A DNA stretch of 53,011 nt from Acidobacteriaceae bacterium (GCA_003132405.1 PKXQ01000132.1:1-53011); one strand, 5' to 3'; numbered from the stretch's first letter, positions 35,684-45,459 are shown. The notes: generated by a model from the letters alone, not told the origin. Numbers and translations: made by a program.

Positions 35684-38661
35684 GCGCGCTCTCCGCTGCC
35701 CGTAGGCGCGAGTTCGCTGTTTACCGAAGCGTTTCTTACTGATTCAATTTTCTCTGACCCGTTTTTCGACAGCCCATTTTCCAGGGAGTCATTTTTTGCC
35801 GAGCCATTTTTCTCGGAGCCATTCTTCACTGATCCATTTCTCGGCGGACCGTTTTTTGTCGACCCATTCTTTCTCGAATTATCGAAATACGCCGTCAGCG
35901 CCTGCCCGGTGTATGACTTCTTAACGCGAGCGACTTGTTCCGGCGTGCCCTGGGCCACGATGCGGCCGCCTTCTTCCCCGCCTTCCGGGCCGAGATCAAC
36001 GATCCAGTCAGCGTTGCGAATCACGTCCAGATTGTGTTCGATGATGATGACCGTATTGCCCAGATCGGTTAGCCGGTGTAGAACGTCGAGCAACTTGCGG
36101 ACGTCGTCGAAATGCAATCCCGTAGTCGGCTCATCCAAGAGATAAAGAGTTTTTCCGGTCTGTCGCTTGCTGAGTTCTCGAGCGAGCTTTATGCGCTGCG
36201 CCTCGCCTCCAGAAAGAGTGACGGCAGATTGACCCAGATGAATGTATCCCAGGCCAACGTCGACGAGCGTTTGCAGCTTTTGCCTGACCTGCGGAATATT
36301 TTCGAGAATCGGCAGCACATCCGACACCGGCATTTCGAGCAGGTCGGCGATGGAATAACCGTTGTATCGCACCGCCAGCGTCTCGTGGTTATAGCGGCGT
36401 CCGCCGCAGATCTCGCACTGCACGTAAACGTCGGGCAGGAAATTCATTTCGATGCGGCGCTGTCCTTCGCCCTGGCACGCTTCGCAACGTCCACCAGAAA
36501 CGTTGAACGAAAAACGTCCGGGCTTGTATCCGCGCTCGCGCGATTCCGGCAGCATCGCATAGAGGTCGCGAATGGCCGAAAAGATTCCAGTGTAAGTCGC
36601 GGGATTGGAGCGCGGCGTGCGGCCGATGGGCGACTGATCGATGCGAATGACTTTGTCGATCAATTCCGCTCCTGTGATGGCTTTGTGAGTGCCCGGTTCT
36701 TCGCGAGAACGATAAAGCTGCTTAGCGAGCGCGCGATAAAGAATGTCATTAACCAGAGTTGATTTTCCCGAGCCGGAAACTCCCGTCACAACTATCATCA
36801 CGCCAAGGGGAAAGATTACGTCGAGATTCTTGAGGTTATTTTCGCGCGCGCCCAGAATCGCAATCGATTTGCCATGCGGACTACGGCGCTCCGGAAGCAT
36901 CGCGATCTGCTGCCGTCCGGCGATGTAGGCGCCGGTCAGCGAATCAGGAGAGTTCATGATTTCGGCGGGCGTTCCGCTCGCGACGAGTGCGCCGCCGTGA
37001 CGACCAGCGCCGGGGCCAAGATCGATGACGTAGTCGGCGCGGCGAATGGTTTCTTCATCGTGCTCGACTACGAGCACGGTATTGCCGAGGTCGCGCAGAT
37101 TCTCTAGCGCGGCCAGCAAACGCCCGTTGTCGCGATGATGCAGGCCGATCGATGGCTCATCGAGGACGTAGAGAACCCCGCGCAGCTTCGATCCGATCTG
37201 CGTGGCGAGGCGAATGCGCTGACCTTCTCCGCCTGAAAGCGTAGCGGCCGAGCGCCCAAGCGAAAGGTAGCCGAGTCCGACGTTGTGCAGAAATTCGAGC
37301 CGCTCTGTAATTTCATGTAAGATGCGGCCTGCAATGGTCAGTTCCCTGCCCGTCAATTTAATTTTGCGCACGGCATCGAGAGCGCGCGCAATTGGAAGGC
37401 TGGTGAAATCGGCGATTGACATGCCGTTCACTTTCACCGCCAGGCTCTCCGGACGCAGGCGTTTGCCGTGGCAAATCGAACACTCTGTCGCCGACATGTA
37501 GTCGAGTAGATAGTCGCGATAGGTATCAGAGGTCGAGGTTTCGAGATTCTGCCGGAGATAGCCGAGAATCCCCAGAAAACCTGTCTTTCGTTCGCGCGGG
37601 CCGCCGCGCTGCGGCTCGCCATTCAGCAGAAGGTTCTGAATCTTGTCGGGAAATTTTTCGAAGGGCGTCGCCAGATTAAAACCGTAGGCCTGGACGACTA
37701 ACTGGATGCTCCGAACCAGATTCTGCGACGATGAACCCGGCCCCAATCCGCCATCAAGCAACGGCTTTGACCAATCGACAATCACCTTCGCAGGATCAAG
37801 ATCGTAGCGGCTGCCGAGGCCGTGGCACTCCGGACAGGCTCCATAAGAACTATTGAACGAAAAAGAGCGCGGCTCCAGTTGCGGAACACTGATACCGCAG
37901 TCCGGGCAGGCGAGTCGCGAGGAATACAGCGTTTCGTCTCCGTTGATAACTGCAACCAGCACGAGACCGCCGCCAAGCTTCATCGCCAAGCCCACCGACT
38001 GTTCGAGACGATGTTCAATTCCCGGCTTCACCAGCAGACGATCGACAACAACTTCGATGGTGTGATTCTTGCGCTTGTCGAGGGCGAGATCGTCCTCAAG
38101 ATTCACCAGTTCGCCATCGACGCGGGCGCGCGAAAAGCCATGCTGGATCAGCTTTTCCATCTCTTTCTTGAATTCGCCTTTGCGCCCGCGAACGATGGGA
38201 GCCATGATCATGACGCGGTCGTCGGGAGTGAGCGACATGACTCGCTGCACGATTTGCTCCGCAGATTGCCGCGTAATGGGCTTGCCGCAATTCGGACAAT
38301 GCGGTACTCCGATCGACGAGTAGAGCAGACGCAGATAATCGTAGATCTCAGTAATCGTGCCGACCGTCGAGCGCGGACTGCGACTGGTGGTCTTCTGCTC
38401 AATCGAAATAGATGGACTGAGCCCGTCGATGGAATCGACATCCGGCCTCTCCATCTGGTCGAGAAACTGCCGCGCATACGCCGACAGCGTTTCCACGTAG
38501 CGGCGCTGCCCCTCCGCGTAAATCGTGTCAAAAGCAAGCGAGGATTTCCCAGAGCCGCTCAATCCCGTAATAACCGTCAAGGTATTACGAGGAATCTCGA
38601 CGTCGATATTCTTCAGGTTGTGCTGGCGCGCGCCGCGCACCGAAATCCTGGTGATGGCCAT
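35680..38661 (-). CDS. uvrA: Excinuclease ABC subunit A with repeat tail
   Basis: A 993-residue DNA-damage recognition ATPase of nucleotide excision repair. It has two ABC modules: Walker [15 protein letters not shown] near the N-terminus with signature [17 protein letters not shown], and [15 protein letters not shown] with [17 protein letters not shown]. Zinc modules carry CPNCGKP, CPDCG...CPECHG and CEACQGEGQ...CEICGG, and Walker B boxes are [13 protein letters not shown] and [13 protein letters not shown]. The usual protein ends shortly after [19 protein letters not shown]; here about 66 residues follow (928-993), made of degenerate five-residue KNGSx units. The CPBP gene overlaps its stop. 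Confidence 0.98.
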   Translation of the reverse strand: MAITRISVRGARQHNLKNIDVEIPRNTLTVITGLSGSGKSSLAFDTIYAEGQRRYVETLSAYARQFLDQMERPDVDSIDGLSPSISIEQKTTSRSPRSTVGTITEIYDYLRLLYSSIGVPHCPNCGKPITRQSAEQIVQRVMSLTPDDRVMIMAPIVRGRKGEFKKEMEKLIQHGFSRARVDGELVNLEDDLALDKRKNHTIEVVVDRLLVKPGIEHRLEQSVGLAMKLGGGLVLVAVINGDETLYSSRLACPDCGISVPQLEPRSFSFNSSYGACPECHGLGSRYDLDPAKVIVDWSKPLLDGGLGPGSSSQNLVRSIQLVVQAYGFNLATPFEKFPDKIQNLLLNGEPQRGGPRERKTGFLGILGYLRQNLETSTSDTYRDYLLDYMSATECSICHGKRLRPESLAVKVNGMSIADFTSLPIARALDAVRKIKLTGRELTIAGRILHEITERLEFLHNVGLGYLSLGRSAATLSGGEGQRIRLATQIGSKLRGVLYVLDEPSIGLHHRDNGRLLAALENLRDLGNTVLVVEHDEETIRRADYVIDLGPGAGRHGGALVASGTPAEIMNSPDSLTGAYIAGRQQIAMLPERRSPHGKSIAILGARENNLKNLDVIFPLGVMIVVTGVSGSGKSTLVNDILYRALAKQLYRSREEPGTHKAITGAELIDKVIRIDQSPIGRTPRSNPATYTGIFSAIRDLYAMLPESRERGYKPGRFSFNVSGGRCEACQGEGQRRIEMNFLPDVYVQCEICGGRRYNHETLAVRYNGYSIADLLEMPVSDVLPILENIPQVRQKLQTLVDVGLGYIHLGQSAVTLSGGEAQRIKLARELSKRQTGKTLYLLDEPTTGLHFDDVRKLLDVLHRLTDLGNTVIIIEHNLDVIRNADWIVDLGPEGGEEGGRIVAQGTPEQVARVKKSYTGQALTAYFDNSRKNGSTKNGPPRNGSVKNGSEKNGSAKNDSLENGLSKNGSEKIESVRNASVNSELAPTGSGERA

Positions 38662-38829
38662 TTACCTAGTACTTTATGGACTTCCGTAACGTGGACGGGT
38701 CCTAAGAAATGTTGGAGAGTGGGGATACGCAGTCCGATTCCCGTATCTTATTTGTTAACACCAGCGGGGGTCAAATGCGGCTAAAGTAAAACACTTGCAG
38801 CCGGGCTTTGCCGGCAAGGGCCTTCTATT

Positions 38830-39006
38830 GTGAACGAGATTTTTGCAGTTTTTTTGCTCAGCAGCACCGCATTCTTAGCCGTTTGTTTGGGTGTTTTTGG
38901 CGCGTATTGCGCGGTTTGCGGGGTTTTAGCCGCTGTCAACCCTTCCCGCTTGTCCCCCGCTCTGTCAGAGTTGGTTCCTAATCGCAGCCACGCCAGCGGC
39001 GACTAA
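38830..39006 (+). CDS. Small single-helix membrane protein
   Basis: A 58-codon frame from GTG at 38830. It encodes a short polar start (NEIFAVF) and a long hydrophobic helix (LLSSTAFLAVCLGVFGAYCA, VCGVLAAV). The soluble end is NPSRLSPALSELVPNRSHAS followed by GD. The hydrophobic-then-polar organisation and the absence of frame interruptions suggest a real gene; I have a vague memory of similar short acidobacterial proteins. The ribosome site is weak (AAGGGCC about 14 bases upstream). Function unknown. Confidence 0.5.
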   Translation: MNEIFAVFLLSSTAFLAVCLGVFGAYCAVCGVLAAVNPSRLSPALSELVPNRSHASGD

Positions 39007-39080
39007 GCCCGCTCCGGCTGTCTTCCATCAAGCTCGTGTGATCCCGCTCGAGTCCTGCCGGTCTTACGTCTTACTGCCGC

Positions 39081-39977
39081 CTACTGTTGAGGTGGTTGCT
39101 GCGGAGCAGTAACCGGGCCGCCTGGTGGCTGTTGCCGGCGCAGCATGTCGAGAATCTGCTCTGGCGTCTTCGGACCCGCGTTCGGCTGGTTCGGATCGGT
39201 TGGTTGCGACTGTTCTTGCGCGGCATTCGGATTGGCACCATTAGCATCCGGCTGCGCAGGCTGTGCCTGATCGTCCGAATCGTCCGCCGCATCCTGATCG
39301 TCATCCTTACTATCGTCTTGGGCTGGCGCGGCTTGCCCGGGTTGCGGTGCGCCCTGTGCACGATTGGAAACTGGGTTCGGAGGCATGGGTCTCGCGCCCG
39401 GCGGCCAAGGATGCGAGGCGACGGGCTCGGAATTGCTCTGATAGGCGGCAGCAGCGGTCTGGGGCGCTTCGCCAGGTGACGGCGATTTGCTCGTGAGGAT
39501 TATGCTAGAAACAGCTGTCGGATCCGTACTCGACCCGAGCATTACATAATCAAATGAAGAGCCGTTAAGCAATCCCGCCAAAACATCCCGCGGAGCACCC
39601 GGCCCGAGACTCGCAATCACCCGCTCATTGGCCGCGGCACCCTGAGGAATTTCAATAGCCGCGCCTGTTAACTGGCGCACGTCGCGCAGTATTTCGCCTA
39701 AAGTCGAATTCTCAGCTGAAATGGTGAGCAATCCGCCTTGAAAACTGACCTTCGCCGGCGCAGCCGGGATCTGATCCATCGGCAACTGACTCAACGGTCC
39801 GGCGGGCATCGGCGGCAGTACTACCGGCTTCGGAGCCTTATGAGACTTGTGACGCGGAACGGAGGCGACGCGAGGTGCGGCGGCTGGCGTAACATCCTGG
39901 CCTGCTAGCGCCGGAACCAAAAGCGCCGACGAGGCCAGCAATAGCCCGCTCGCGATCCATCTGTGTGTGCTTGCCAT
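39081..39977 (-). CDS. Exported protein with secretin/TonB short N-terminal (STN)-like domain
   Basis: A 298-residue protein from ATG 39977, with a signal peptide (MASTHRWIASGLLLASSALL, cleavage near LAG-Q). A basic/proline linker and an STN-like domain follow at about 75-160: VSFQGGLLTISAENSTLGEI, LRDVRQLTGAAIEIP and PRDVLAGLLNGSSFDYVML. The C-terminal 120 residues are low-complexity Pro/Gln/Asp/Ala with a very acidic core (DDSKDDDQDAADDSDDQ). The frame extends upstream to 40271 but without a signal, so the internal start is preferred. STN domains usually gate secretins or sense TonB signals; here the domain stands alone, so its partner is unknown. Confidence 0.75.
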   Translation of the reverse strand: MASTHRWIASGLLLASSALLVPALAGQDVTPAAAPRVASVPRHKSHKAPKPVVLPPMPAGPLSQLPMDQIPAAPAKVSFQGGLLTISAENSTLGEILRDVRQLTGAAIEIPQGAAANERVIASLGPGAPRDVLAGLLNGSSFDYVMLGSSTDPTAVSSIILTSKSPSPGEAPQTAAAAYQSNSEPVASHPWPPGARPMPPNPVSNRAQGAPQPGQAAPAQDDSKDDDQDAADDSDDQAQPAQPDANGANPNAAQEQSQPTDPNQPNAGPKTPEQILDMLRRQQPPGGPVTAPQQPPQQ

Positions 39978-40177
39978 CAAAATATATCGCCTTGCGCGAG
40001 CGGCCAATAGTCCGCAAGCCACTGCCCCGTCCTCAATTTTACCACCCCTTATAGAACGCCATACCATCGTATTTCTTGCGCTCCGTAACGAAAGACTCAT
40101 CCCGGCTACTGCCTGGGTAAGCGCTAGAGTTACGCTTGACTGCGAGAGCGCGTAAAATGCCAGCGGAGGGTTTCTCC

Positions 40178-41200
40178 TTGCGCAAAGTTTCGAAAACGAC
40201 GATTCGGAATCGTTGGTGGTCCATAGGGCTGGGGCTGACTTTGGGGTTACTGGCTGCATCGTCCGCGGCACAGACTTGTCAGAGTGCCGCCGATATGGAT
40301 GCCGCGACGCGAACCGCGCTCGAAACCACTGCCAAACGCTATTTTGAAATAGCGGCGCATGGCGACACGGCGAGCCTCAAACAGAATGCGATTCCGAGCC
40401 TGGCCAGCAGCTTCGCCGGTGTTGAAGCCGCGGTCAAGGACAATCAGGCGGCCCTCAGCGGCGCGCATGCCAGCGTTCGACCGCCTTTCTTGCTCAGCGC
40501 CGACGGCCCGCAACCCCTCCCGCACGCTGAATTTTTGTGCGGAGTATTTGGCCGGGACGGTCAAACCAAAGAGAGCGCCGTGTTTGTCCTGAATAATCTG
40601 CCGCCGGGCAAGTACGCGGTCACCGTTCTCGACATCGCCGGCGGCCCATCCCCCATCACGCTAACCTTGGTCCTGCAGCAGATGGGCGCGGACTGGAAGC
40701 TGGGAGGTTTCTACGCTAAATCCTCTCAGACAACTGGACACGATGCGGCATGGTTCCTGCAGCGAGCCCGCGATTTCAAAGCAAAATCACAAATCCACAA
40801 TGCGTCGTTGTACTACCTCCAAGCGATCGCCTTGTCGACGCCTGTGGATTTTATGAGCACGCTTTCCACCGACAAACTCTACGACGAGGCCAAGTCAACG
40901 CAAACTGCTGACCTGCCAGCAAACGGAAACACTGTGGACATCAGCGCGGGCGGCAAGACTTACCATGTCACCGAGATCTTTCCCCTAGCTGTCGGCAACG
41001 ATCTTGACGTGGTCGTAAAGTATCAGTCTCCCGACATATCCGATACCGCGCGCACCTTTCAGGAGAACACCGCTCTGATCAAGGCGCTAGTGACGAAGTT
41101 TCCAGAATTTCGCGACGCCTTCGGCGGAGTGGTGGCACGAGCCGTCGATCCTTCCGGTCACGACTACGGCACCCTGCTGGCGATGAAAGATATCAAGTAG
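40178..41200 (+). CDS. Exported protein of unknown function
   Basis: A 340-residue protein with a signal peptide (RNRWWSIGLGLTLGLLAASS, ending AAQT). An N-terminal helical part follows (MDAATRTALETTAKRYFEIA), then a beta-rich middle (GKYAVTVLDIAGGPSPITLT), then an FLQRARDFKAKSQIHNASLYY helix that looks like a single TPR-like hairpin. I know no named domain. A GGAGGG site at 40165-40170 lies seven bases before a TTG at 40178, which I take as start; upstream in-frame ATG (40157) lacks such a site. It is divergent from the STN-domain gene, so the 200 bases between them carry both promoters. A TPR gene follows 75 bases later. Confidence 0.7.
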   Translation: MRKVSKTTIRNRWWSIGLGLTLGLLAASSAAQTCQSAADMDAATRTALETTAKRYFEIAAHGDTASLKQNAIPSLASSFAGVEAAVKDNQAALSGAHASVRPPFLLSADGPQPLPHAEFLCGVFGRDGQTKESAVFVLNNLPPGKYAVTVLDIAGGPSPITLTLVLQQMGADWKLGGFYAKSSQTTGHDAAWFLQRARDFKAKSQIHNASLYYLQAIALSTPVDFMSTLSTDKLYDEAKSTQTADLPANGNTVDISAGGKTYHVTEIFPLAVGNDLDVVVKYQSPDISDTARTFQENTALIKALVTKFPEFRDAFGGVVARAVDPSGHDYGTLLAMKDIK

Positions 41201-41274
41201 TCCGGCCCATTTCTCGCCATCCGGCAGTACCTACGTAATTTGAAGACGCCCTGCGCGGCCCCTACAGTGGAGGA

Positions 41275-42771
41275 ATGCGAACTCTCGTGGGCATGCGCCA
41301 CTATTGCCACCGCGCGTCCTTGCGAGGCGCTGCAGTTCTCGTCGCGCTGATATTGTCTGGTTCGATGCTTGCGCTCGGACAACCCTCGCTCTTAACCAGC
41401 CCCACGACGCGTCCCGATGATCGGCTTCCAATCACTACAAGTTCGCCCGAAGCCGCACGATTGTTCGAAGAAGGATTGCATTTCAGATACGACTATCACA
41501 CCGACGGAGCCCTTTCGAGATGGCGTGAAGCAACCATGAAAGACCCCAATTTCGCACAGGCCTGGACCTATATCGTTTGGTTCGGTCTAAACCCCGCCGA
41601 GGTTAGGATGGCCTCGGAAAAGGCTCGACTCGCCTCGCAGAACATCCCGCCCGGCGAAAAGCTTCTAGTGAAATGGGTCCTGCAAACGAACGACGGGCAT
41701 TTTCTCAGTGCCATCGCAGCCATGAACGATTTGCTGGCGATGTACCCGCGCGATGCGCGCCTTAACTATGAGGCGGGGCTGTGGTTGCAATCTCAGGGCG
41801 ATTATGAGGGAGCGGTTAAGTTCACCAAGCGCGCGCTTGAGATTGACCCAAATTTCGCTGGCGCCTTGAATACTCTCGGGTACGATTTCGCCTTTATGCA
41901 CCAGTATGATCAGGCCATTCCTTATCTGAAGCGCTACGCCGAGGTGGAACCGAACGATCCCAATCCACTCGACTCCCTCGCCGAAATTCTTCAGCAGGCG
42001 GGGCGACTGGAAGAATCGCTCGGCGAATATCGCGAGGCTCTCAAGCTCGATCCCAAGTTCTATCATTCGCAAAACGGCCTCGGCGACGTCTATGCCCTGC
42101 TCGGAAATCAGGACCGTGCCCGTCAGGAGTATGCCAAGGCCCTTCCCATGGCGCAGGCGCCAGCCGAAAAGCTCGATTGTCAGATTCAATCCGCAATCAG
42201 CTACGCTCGCGAAGGAAACGTAAAGCAAGCTCGCGCAGAATTGGACGCGCTGCTGGTGCAGGCGACGAAGTTGAAGCTAAACGCCTACGAAAGTTCCATC
42301 CATCAATACCTGGCTCTTTTGGCCGAGTCTCATGCCGCTGCTTTCGGACATCTCGACCAATCCGAAGCAGCGTTAAAGATGCCATCCCGCATGTCGGGAA
42401 AAGCACGCAACGGGCAACTGGCGCGCACCTTGGAGATACGGGCGCGATTGGCGGCAGAAGCCGGAAACCTGGCAAGCGCCCAAGCTGCCGTCGATCACCT
42501 GCAGAAAATGGCTCAGGCCACTCGAAGCAGCATGGTCGAGCGCGCCTATCATGGAGCATACGGGGCACTGCTGGCTGCGCAATCGAAGGTCAGCGCCGCC
42601 ATCGAAGAGTTGAAAGAGGATCCCGAAAATGCCTTCTCCATGGCAAAGCTGGCGGAGTTAGAGGCGGCATCAGGAGATGCTCAGGATGCGTCGGAAACCA
42701 GAGCACGATTGAAAGCCGATTTTGGCACCACGCTGGATGACTGGCTCGTAGTCCGAGAGTTCCGCCAATGA
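41275..42771 (+). CDS. TPR-repeat exported protein
   Basis: A 498-residue protein with a signal-like hydrophobic segment (about 17-35, AAVLVALILSGSMLALGQ). Multiple TPR units follow: SPEAARLFEEGLHFRYDYHT, LNYEAGLWLQSQGDYEGAVK, AGALNTLGYDFAFMHQYDQA, PLDSLAEILQQAGRLEESLG, and SQNGLGDVYALLGNQDRARQ. It is probably a periplasmic or outer-surface scaffold. A purine-rich GGAGGA abuts the ATG at 41275, so translation may instead begin at the ATG at 41293. The stop overlaps the next start (ATGA, 42768-42771), tying it to the phosphate-binding-like gene. Confidence 0.85.
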   Translation: MRTLVGMRHYCHRASLRGAAVLVALILSGSMLALGQPSLLTSPTTRPDDRLPITTSSPEAARLFEEGLHFRYDYHTDGALSRWREATMKDPNFAQAWTYIVWFGLNPAEVRMASEKARLASQNIPPGEKLLVKWVLQTNDGHFLSAIAAMNDLLAMYPRDARLNYEAGLWLQSQGDYEGAVKFTKRALEIDPNFAGALNTLGYDFAFMHQYDQAIPYLKRYAEVEPNDPNPLDSLAEILQQAGRLEESLGEYREALKLDPKFYHSQNGLGDVYALLGNQDRARQEYAKALPMAQAPAEKLDCQIQSAISYAREGNVKQARAELDALLVQATKLKLNAYESSIHQYLALLAESHAAAFGHLDQSEAALKMPSRMSGKARNGQLARTLEIRARLAAEAGNLASAQAAVDHLQKMAQATRSSMVERAYHGAYGALLAAQSKVSAAIEELKEDPENAFSMAKLAELEAASGDAQDASETRARLKADFGTTLDDWLVVREFRQ

Positions 42772-43274
42772 ACCGGCCAATAATTACAGTGATGAAATTG
42801 AAGAAGCGGGCGCCTCGCAACCTGCTCAGCGCTCTCCTGGCTTTAATCTCCATTGTCGCGCTCGCTGGGATTGCCGCCGCACGCGACGTGGCCGTCATCA
42901 CCATCAAAAACAGCCACGTTCAGGTGATGAAAGCGGTCGACCTGACTAAAATCATCAAGACCACTCACAAAGGTTTCGACACGCAGGATTTGACGATAGT
43001 TATCACCGACCCATCTTCGCCCGAGATGCGCATCATCGCCGAAAAACTTTTGTCGCTCACGAGCGAAGATTTCCGCAAATTGATCGATGCAACGAATAAG
43101 GCCAAGGTCACCTTCCTTGTGGTTGCGAGCGATGACGAGGTCCTAAAAACGCTGCAATCGAATCCCTCTGCGATCGGTCTGGTGAATGTCTACTCCATCA
43201 ATAGCAGTGTCGATGTCATGAAAATCGACGGCAAGCTTCCTCTCGAGCCCGGCTACATTCTTCACGGTCAGTAG
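42768..43274 (+). CDS. Short PstS-like periplasmic binding-domain protein
   Basis: A 168-residue protein with a signal peptide (about 10-38, ending IAAAR). A single half of a type 2 periplasmic-binding fold of the phosphate-binding family follows: VMKAVDLTKIIKTTHKGF, ITDPSSPEMRIIAEKLL, KVTFLVVASDDEVLKTLQ, NPSAIGLVNVYSINSS and VMKIDGKL. PstS proteins are near 300 residues, so this is a shortened form that may not bind phosphate. The start codon overlaps the TPR gene stop, so the pair is co-translated and may act together. Substrate unknown. Confidence 0.75.
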   Translation: MNRPIITVMKLKKRAPRNLLSALLALISIVALAGIAAARDVAVITIKNSHVQVMKAVDLTKIIKTTHKGFDTQDLTIVITDPSSPEMRIIAEKLLSLTSEDFRKLIDATNKAKVTFLVVASDDEVLKTLQSNPSAIGLVNVYSINSSVDVMKIDGKLPLEPGYILHGQ

Positions 43275-43443
43275 TGTCGCAATCACCGATATCCTTCGCC
43301 AGCGGGCTAACGCCATTGGTTACTTCAAAGTTTCCCGGGGCAGCAGGCCCTCGGGTTGCCTTCCATCTCCGGCGGGACTACTATTTTTCAGGGTCATTTC
43401 GCCGCAACCAACTTCTTACTCGATCTAGTCCCAAGGAGGCTCT

Positions 43444-44949
43444 ATGGGAATCGCAATTTCCCCGATCCAAATTGATTCACGCGTCAGCGACTTCATCGCG
43501 AAGCCGCGCAAAATGCTGATCGACGGCAAGTGGGTAAATGCCGCGTCGGGCAAGACTTTCGCTACCTACAACCCAGCCACTGGAGAAATTCTGGCGCAGG
43601 TTGCCGAAGGCGATCGCGCCGATATCGATGCGGCAGTTCAGGCCGCGCGCCGCGCATTCGACAAGGGCCCCTGGACTCGCATGACCGCCTCCGAACGCGG
43701 GCGGCTGGTGTGGAAACTCGCCGACCTGCTGGAAGAACACCTCGAAGAATTCGCGACGCTGGAAACGCTCGATAACGGCAAGCCGCTGACCGTCGCGCGA
43801 GGCGCCGATGTTCCGCTCGCGGTCGAGATGTTTCGTTACATGGCCGGCTGGGCGACCAAGCTCGAAGGCACGACAATTCCGCTCTCGGTGCCTTATACGC
43901 CCGGCGCAAACTACCATGCCTACACGCTGCGCGAACCAGTCGGCGTAGTCGGCCAGATTATTCCCTGGAATTTTCCACTACTTATGGCGGCGTGGAAATT
44001 AGCTCCGGCGCTGGCCTGCGGATGCACCGTAGTGTTAAAGCCGGCCGAGCAGACACCGCTCTCGGCGCTGCGTTTGGGTGAGCTGATTACAGAGGCCGGA
44101 TTCCCGGACGGCGTCGTCAACATCGTTTCGGGATATGGCGAAACCGCGGGTGCGGCTCTGGCAGCGCACGACCTCGTCGACAAAATCGCCTTCACGGGAT
44201 CGACCGAAGTGGGCAAGCTGATTGTTCACGCCGCGACCGGGAATCTGAAGAAGGTTTCACTCGAGCTCGGCGGCAAATCGCCAAACGTTGTTTTCAAGGA
44301 CGCCGATATCAACGCAGCCATCGCCGATTCCGCGAGCGCTATCTTCTTCAATCAGGGACAGTGCTGTTGCGCCGGCTCGCGCCTGTTCGTAGAGCGTGCC
44401 GTATTCGATGAGGTGGTCGAGGGCGTGGCGGCAAAGGCGAAGAAGATCAAAGTTGGATCGGGCATGGAGCCCAGCACGTCAATGGGCCCGCTAGTCTCCG
44501 AAGAGCAGTTGCAGCGTGTGTGCAACTACCTCGAAATCGGCATGTCCGAGGGCGCGACCGCGGTGGCTGGTGGAAAGAAGCTCGGCGATAAAGGATATTT
44601 TGTCGAGCCCACTGTGCTCGTGAATACCAAAGACAATATGCGCGTGGTGCAGGAAGAAATCTTTGGGCCAGTCGTGGTGGCAACGCCGTTCGACGATCCG
44701 GAGGAACTCACGCCGCGCGCCAACGACACCGTCTACGGCCTTGCGGCTGGCATCTGGACCAAGGATATTTCCAAGGCGCATCGCCTGGCCGCTGCTCTGC
44801 ACGCCGGAACCGTCTGGATCAACTGCTACAACATCTTCGACGCGGCGCTGCCCTTCGGCGGCTACAAGCAATCCGGCTGGGGCCGCGAGATGGGCAAAGA
44901 TGTACTAAATAACTATACCCAGACCAAGGCGGTATGCGTGCGGATTTAG
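43444..44949 (+). CDS. Aldehyde dehydrogenase (NAD(P)+-dependent)
   Basis: A 501-residue class 1/2-type aldehyde dehydrogenase that oxidises aldehydes to acids. The catalytic pair is visible: Glu274 in VSLELGGKSPNVVF and Cys308 in FFNQGQCCCAGSR. Cofactor-site motifs VGQIIPWNFPLLMAAWK and AFTGSTEVGKLI are present, as is the C-terminal LPFGGYKQSGWGREMGKD. Length and motif order are standard. The physiological substrate cannot be told. AAGGAGG just upstream of the ATG supports the start. A strong terminator follows the stop, so it is probably monocistronic. Confidence 0.95.
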   Translation: MGIAISPIQIDSRVSDFIAKPRKMLIDGKWVNAASGKTFATYNPATGEILAQVAEGDRADIDAAVQAARRAFDKGPWTRMTASERGRLVWKLADLLEEHLEEFATLETLDNGKPLTVARGADVPLAVEMFRYMAGWATKLEGTTIPLSVPYTPGANYHAYTLREPVGVVGQIIPWNFPLLMAAWKLAPALACGCTVVLKPAEQTPLSALRLGELITEAGFPDGVVNIVSGYGETAGAALAAHDLVDKIAFTGSTEVGKLIVHAATGNLKKVSLELGGKSPNVVFKDADINAAIADSASAIFFNQGQCCCAGSRLFVERAVFDEVVEGVAAKAKKIKVGSGMEPSTSMGPLVSEEQLQRVCNYLEIGMSEGATAVAGGKKLGDKGYFVEPTVLVNTKDNMRVVQEEIFGPVVVATPFDDPEELTPRANDTVYGLAAGIWTKDISKAHRLAAALHAGTVWINCYNIFDAALPFGGYKQSGWGREMGKDVLNNYTQTKAVCVRI

Positions 44950-44970
44950 CCGGCAGCTGAGAGCATGAGA

Positions 44971-44995
44971 GGCGGCCCTCGCGGGCCGCCTTTTT
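44971..44995 (+). terminator. Rho-independent terminator after aldehyde dehydrogenase
   Basis: The perfect stem GGCGGCCC/GGGCCGCC encloses a TCGC loop and is followed by TTTTTATTT. Confidence 0.93.
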
Positions 44996-45094
44996 ATTTC
45001 GCGACGCCAAGCCAAGATTAAGCCAAAATTAATAGCCCGAAAGTAACGCTGTAAATTTGTGCTGTGTCTGTGCTGGTTTATGCGGGTAAGAGGT

Positions 45095-45168
45095 TGGAGG
45101 CGCGGGTGAGAATCGAACTCACGATAGAGGTTTTGCAGACCTCGGCCTTACCACTTGGCTACCGCGCC
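45095..45168 (-). tRNA. tRNA-Cys(GCA)
   Basis: The minus strand gives the acceptor GGCGCGG paired with CCGCGCC, the anticodon loop CTGCAAA with GCA, the T arm GAGTTCGATTCTC, and an encoded CCA at 45095-45097. Confidence 0.97.
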
Positions 45169-45184
45169 GTATGCTTCGCTAAAA

Positions 45185-45320
45185 CTACAAGGTATCTCAT
45201 AAATGGGCCAAAGGAATGTGCGGCTGCTCCCTCAGGGCTAAAGCCCGTTTCCGTCGCGGCCCTTGCGGCAAGGCTGAAGCTGTGCCCTTTCAAAAGCGAC
45301 TTATGAAATGGCTTCTAGCA
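45185..45320. repeat. Possible dispersed intergenic element
   Basis: The block starts near GGTATCTCATAAATGG and ends near ACTTATGAAATGGCTTCT, which are roughly complementary edges. It includes CTCAGGGCTAAAGCCCG and GCAAGGCTGAAGC, a phrase I recognise from intergenic elements of acidobacteria. Copy number cannot be checked here. Confidence 0.45.
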
Positions 45321-45323
45321 TCC

Positions 45324-45355
45324 TAAAACGAAAAGCCCTCGCCGATGCAGGGCTT
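45324..45355 (-). terminator. Terminator for the LLM oxidoreductase gene
   Basis: Read on the minus strand, AAGCCCT (45349-45355) pairs with AGGGCTT (45333-45339), followed by TTCGTTTT. It lies about 105 bases after the stop of the oxidoreductase gene. Confidence 0.7.
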
Positions 45356-45459
45356 CCGTGAATCCGTCTGCATTATACCGTGAAAGGCTCGATGAACGTC
45401 ATGGTCGTTGAATGCCATGGCGGAACGACGGTGCCGCGAACAACGGTGAGGAGAACAAT

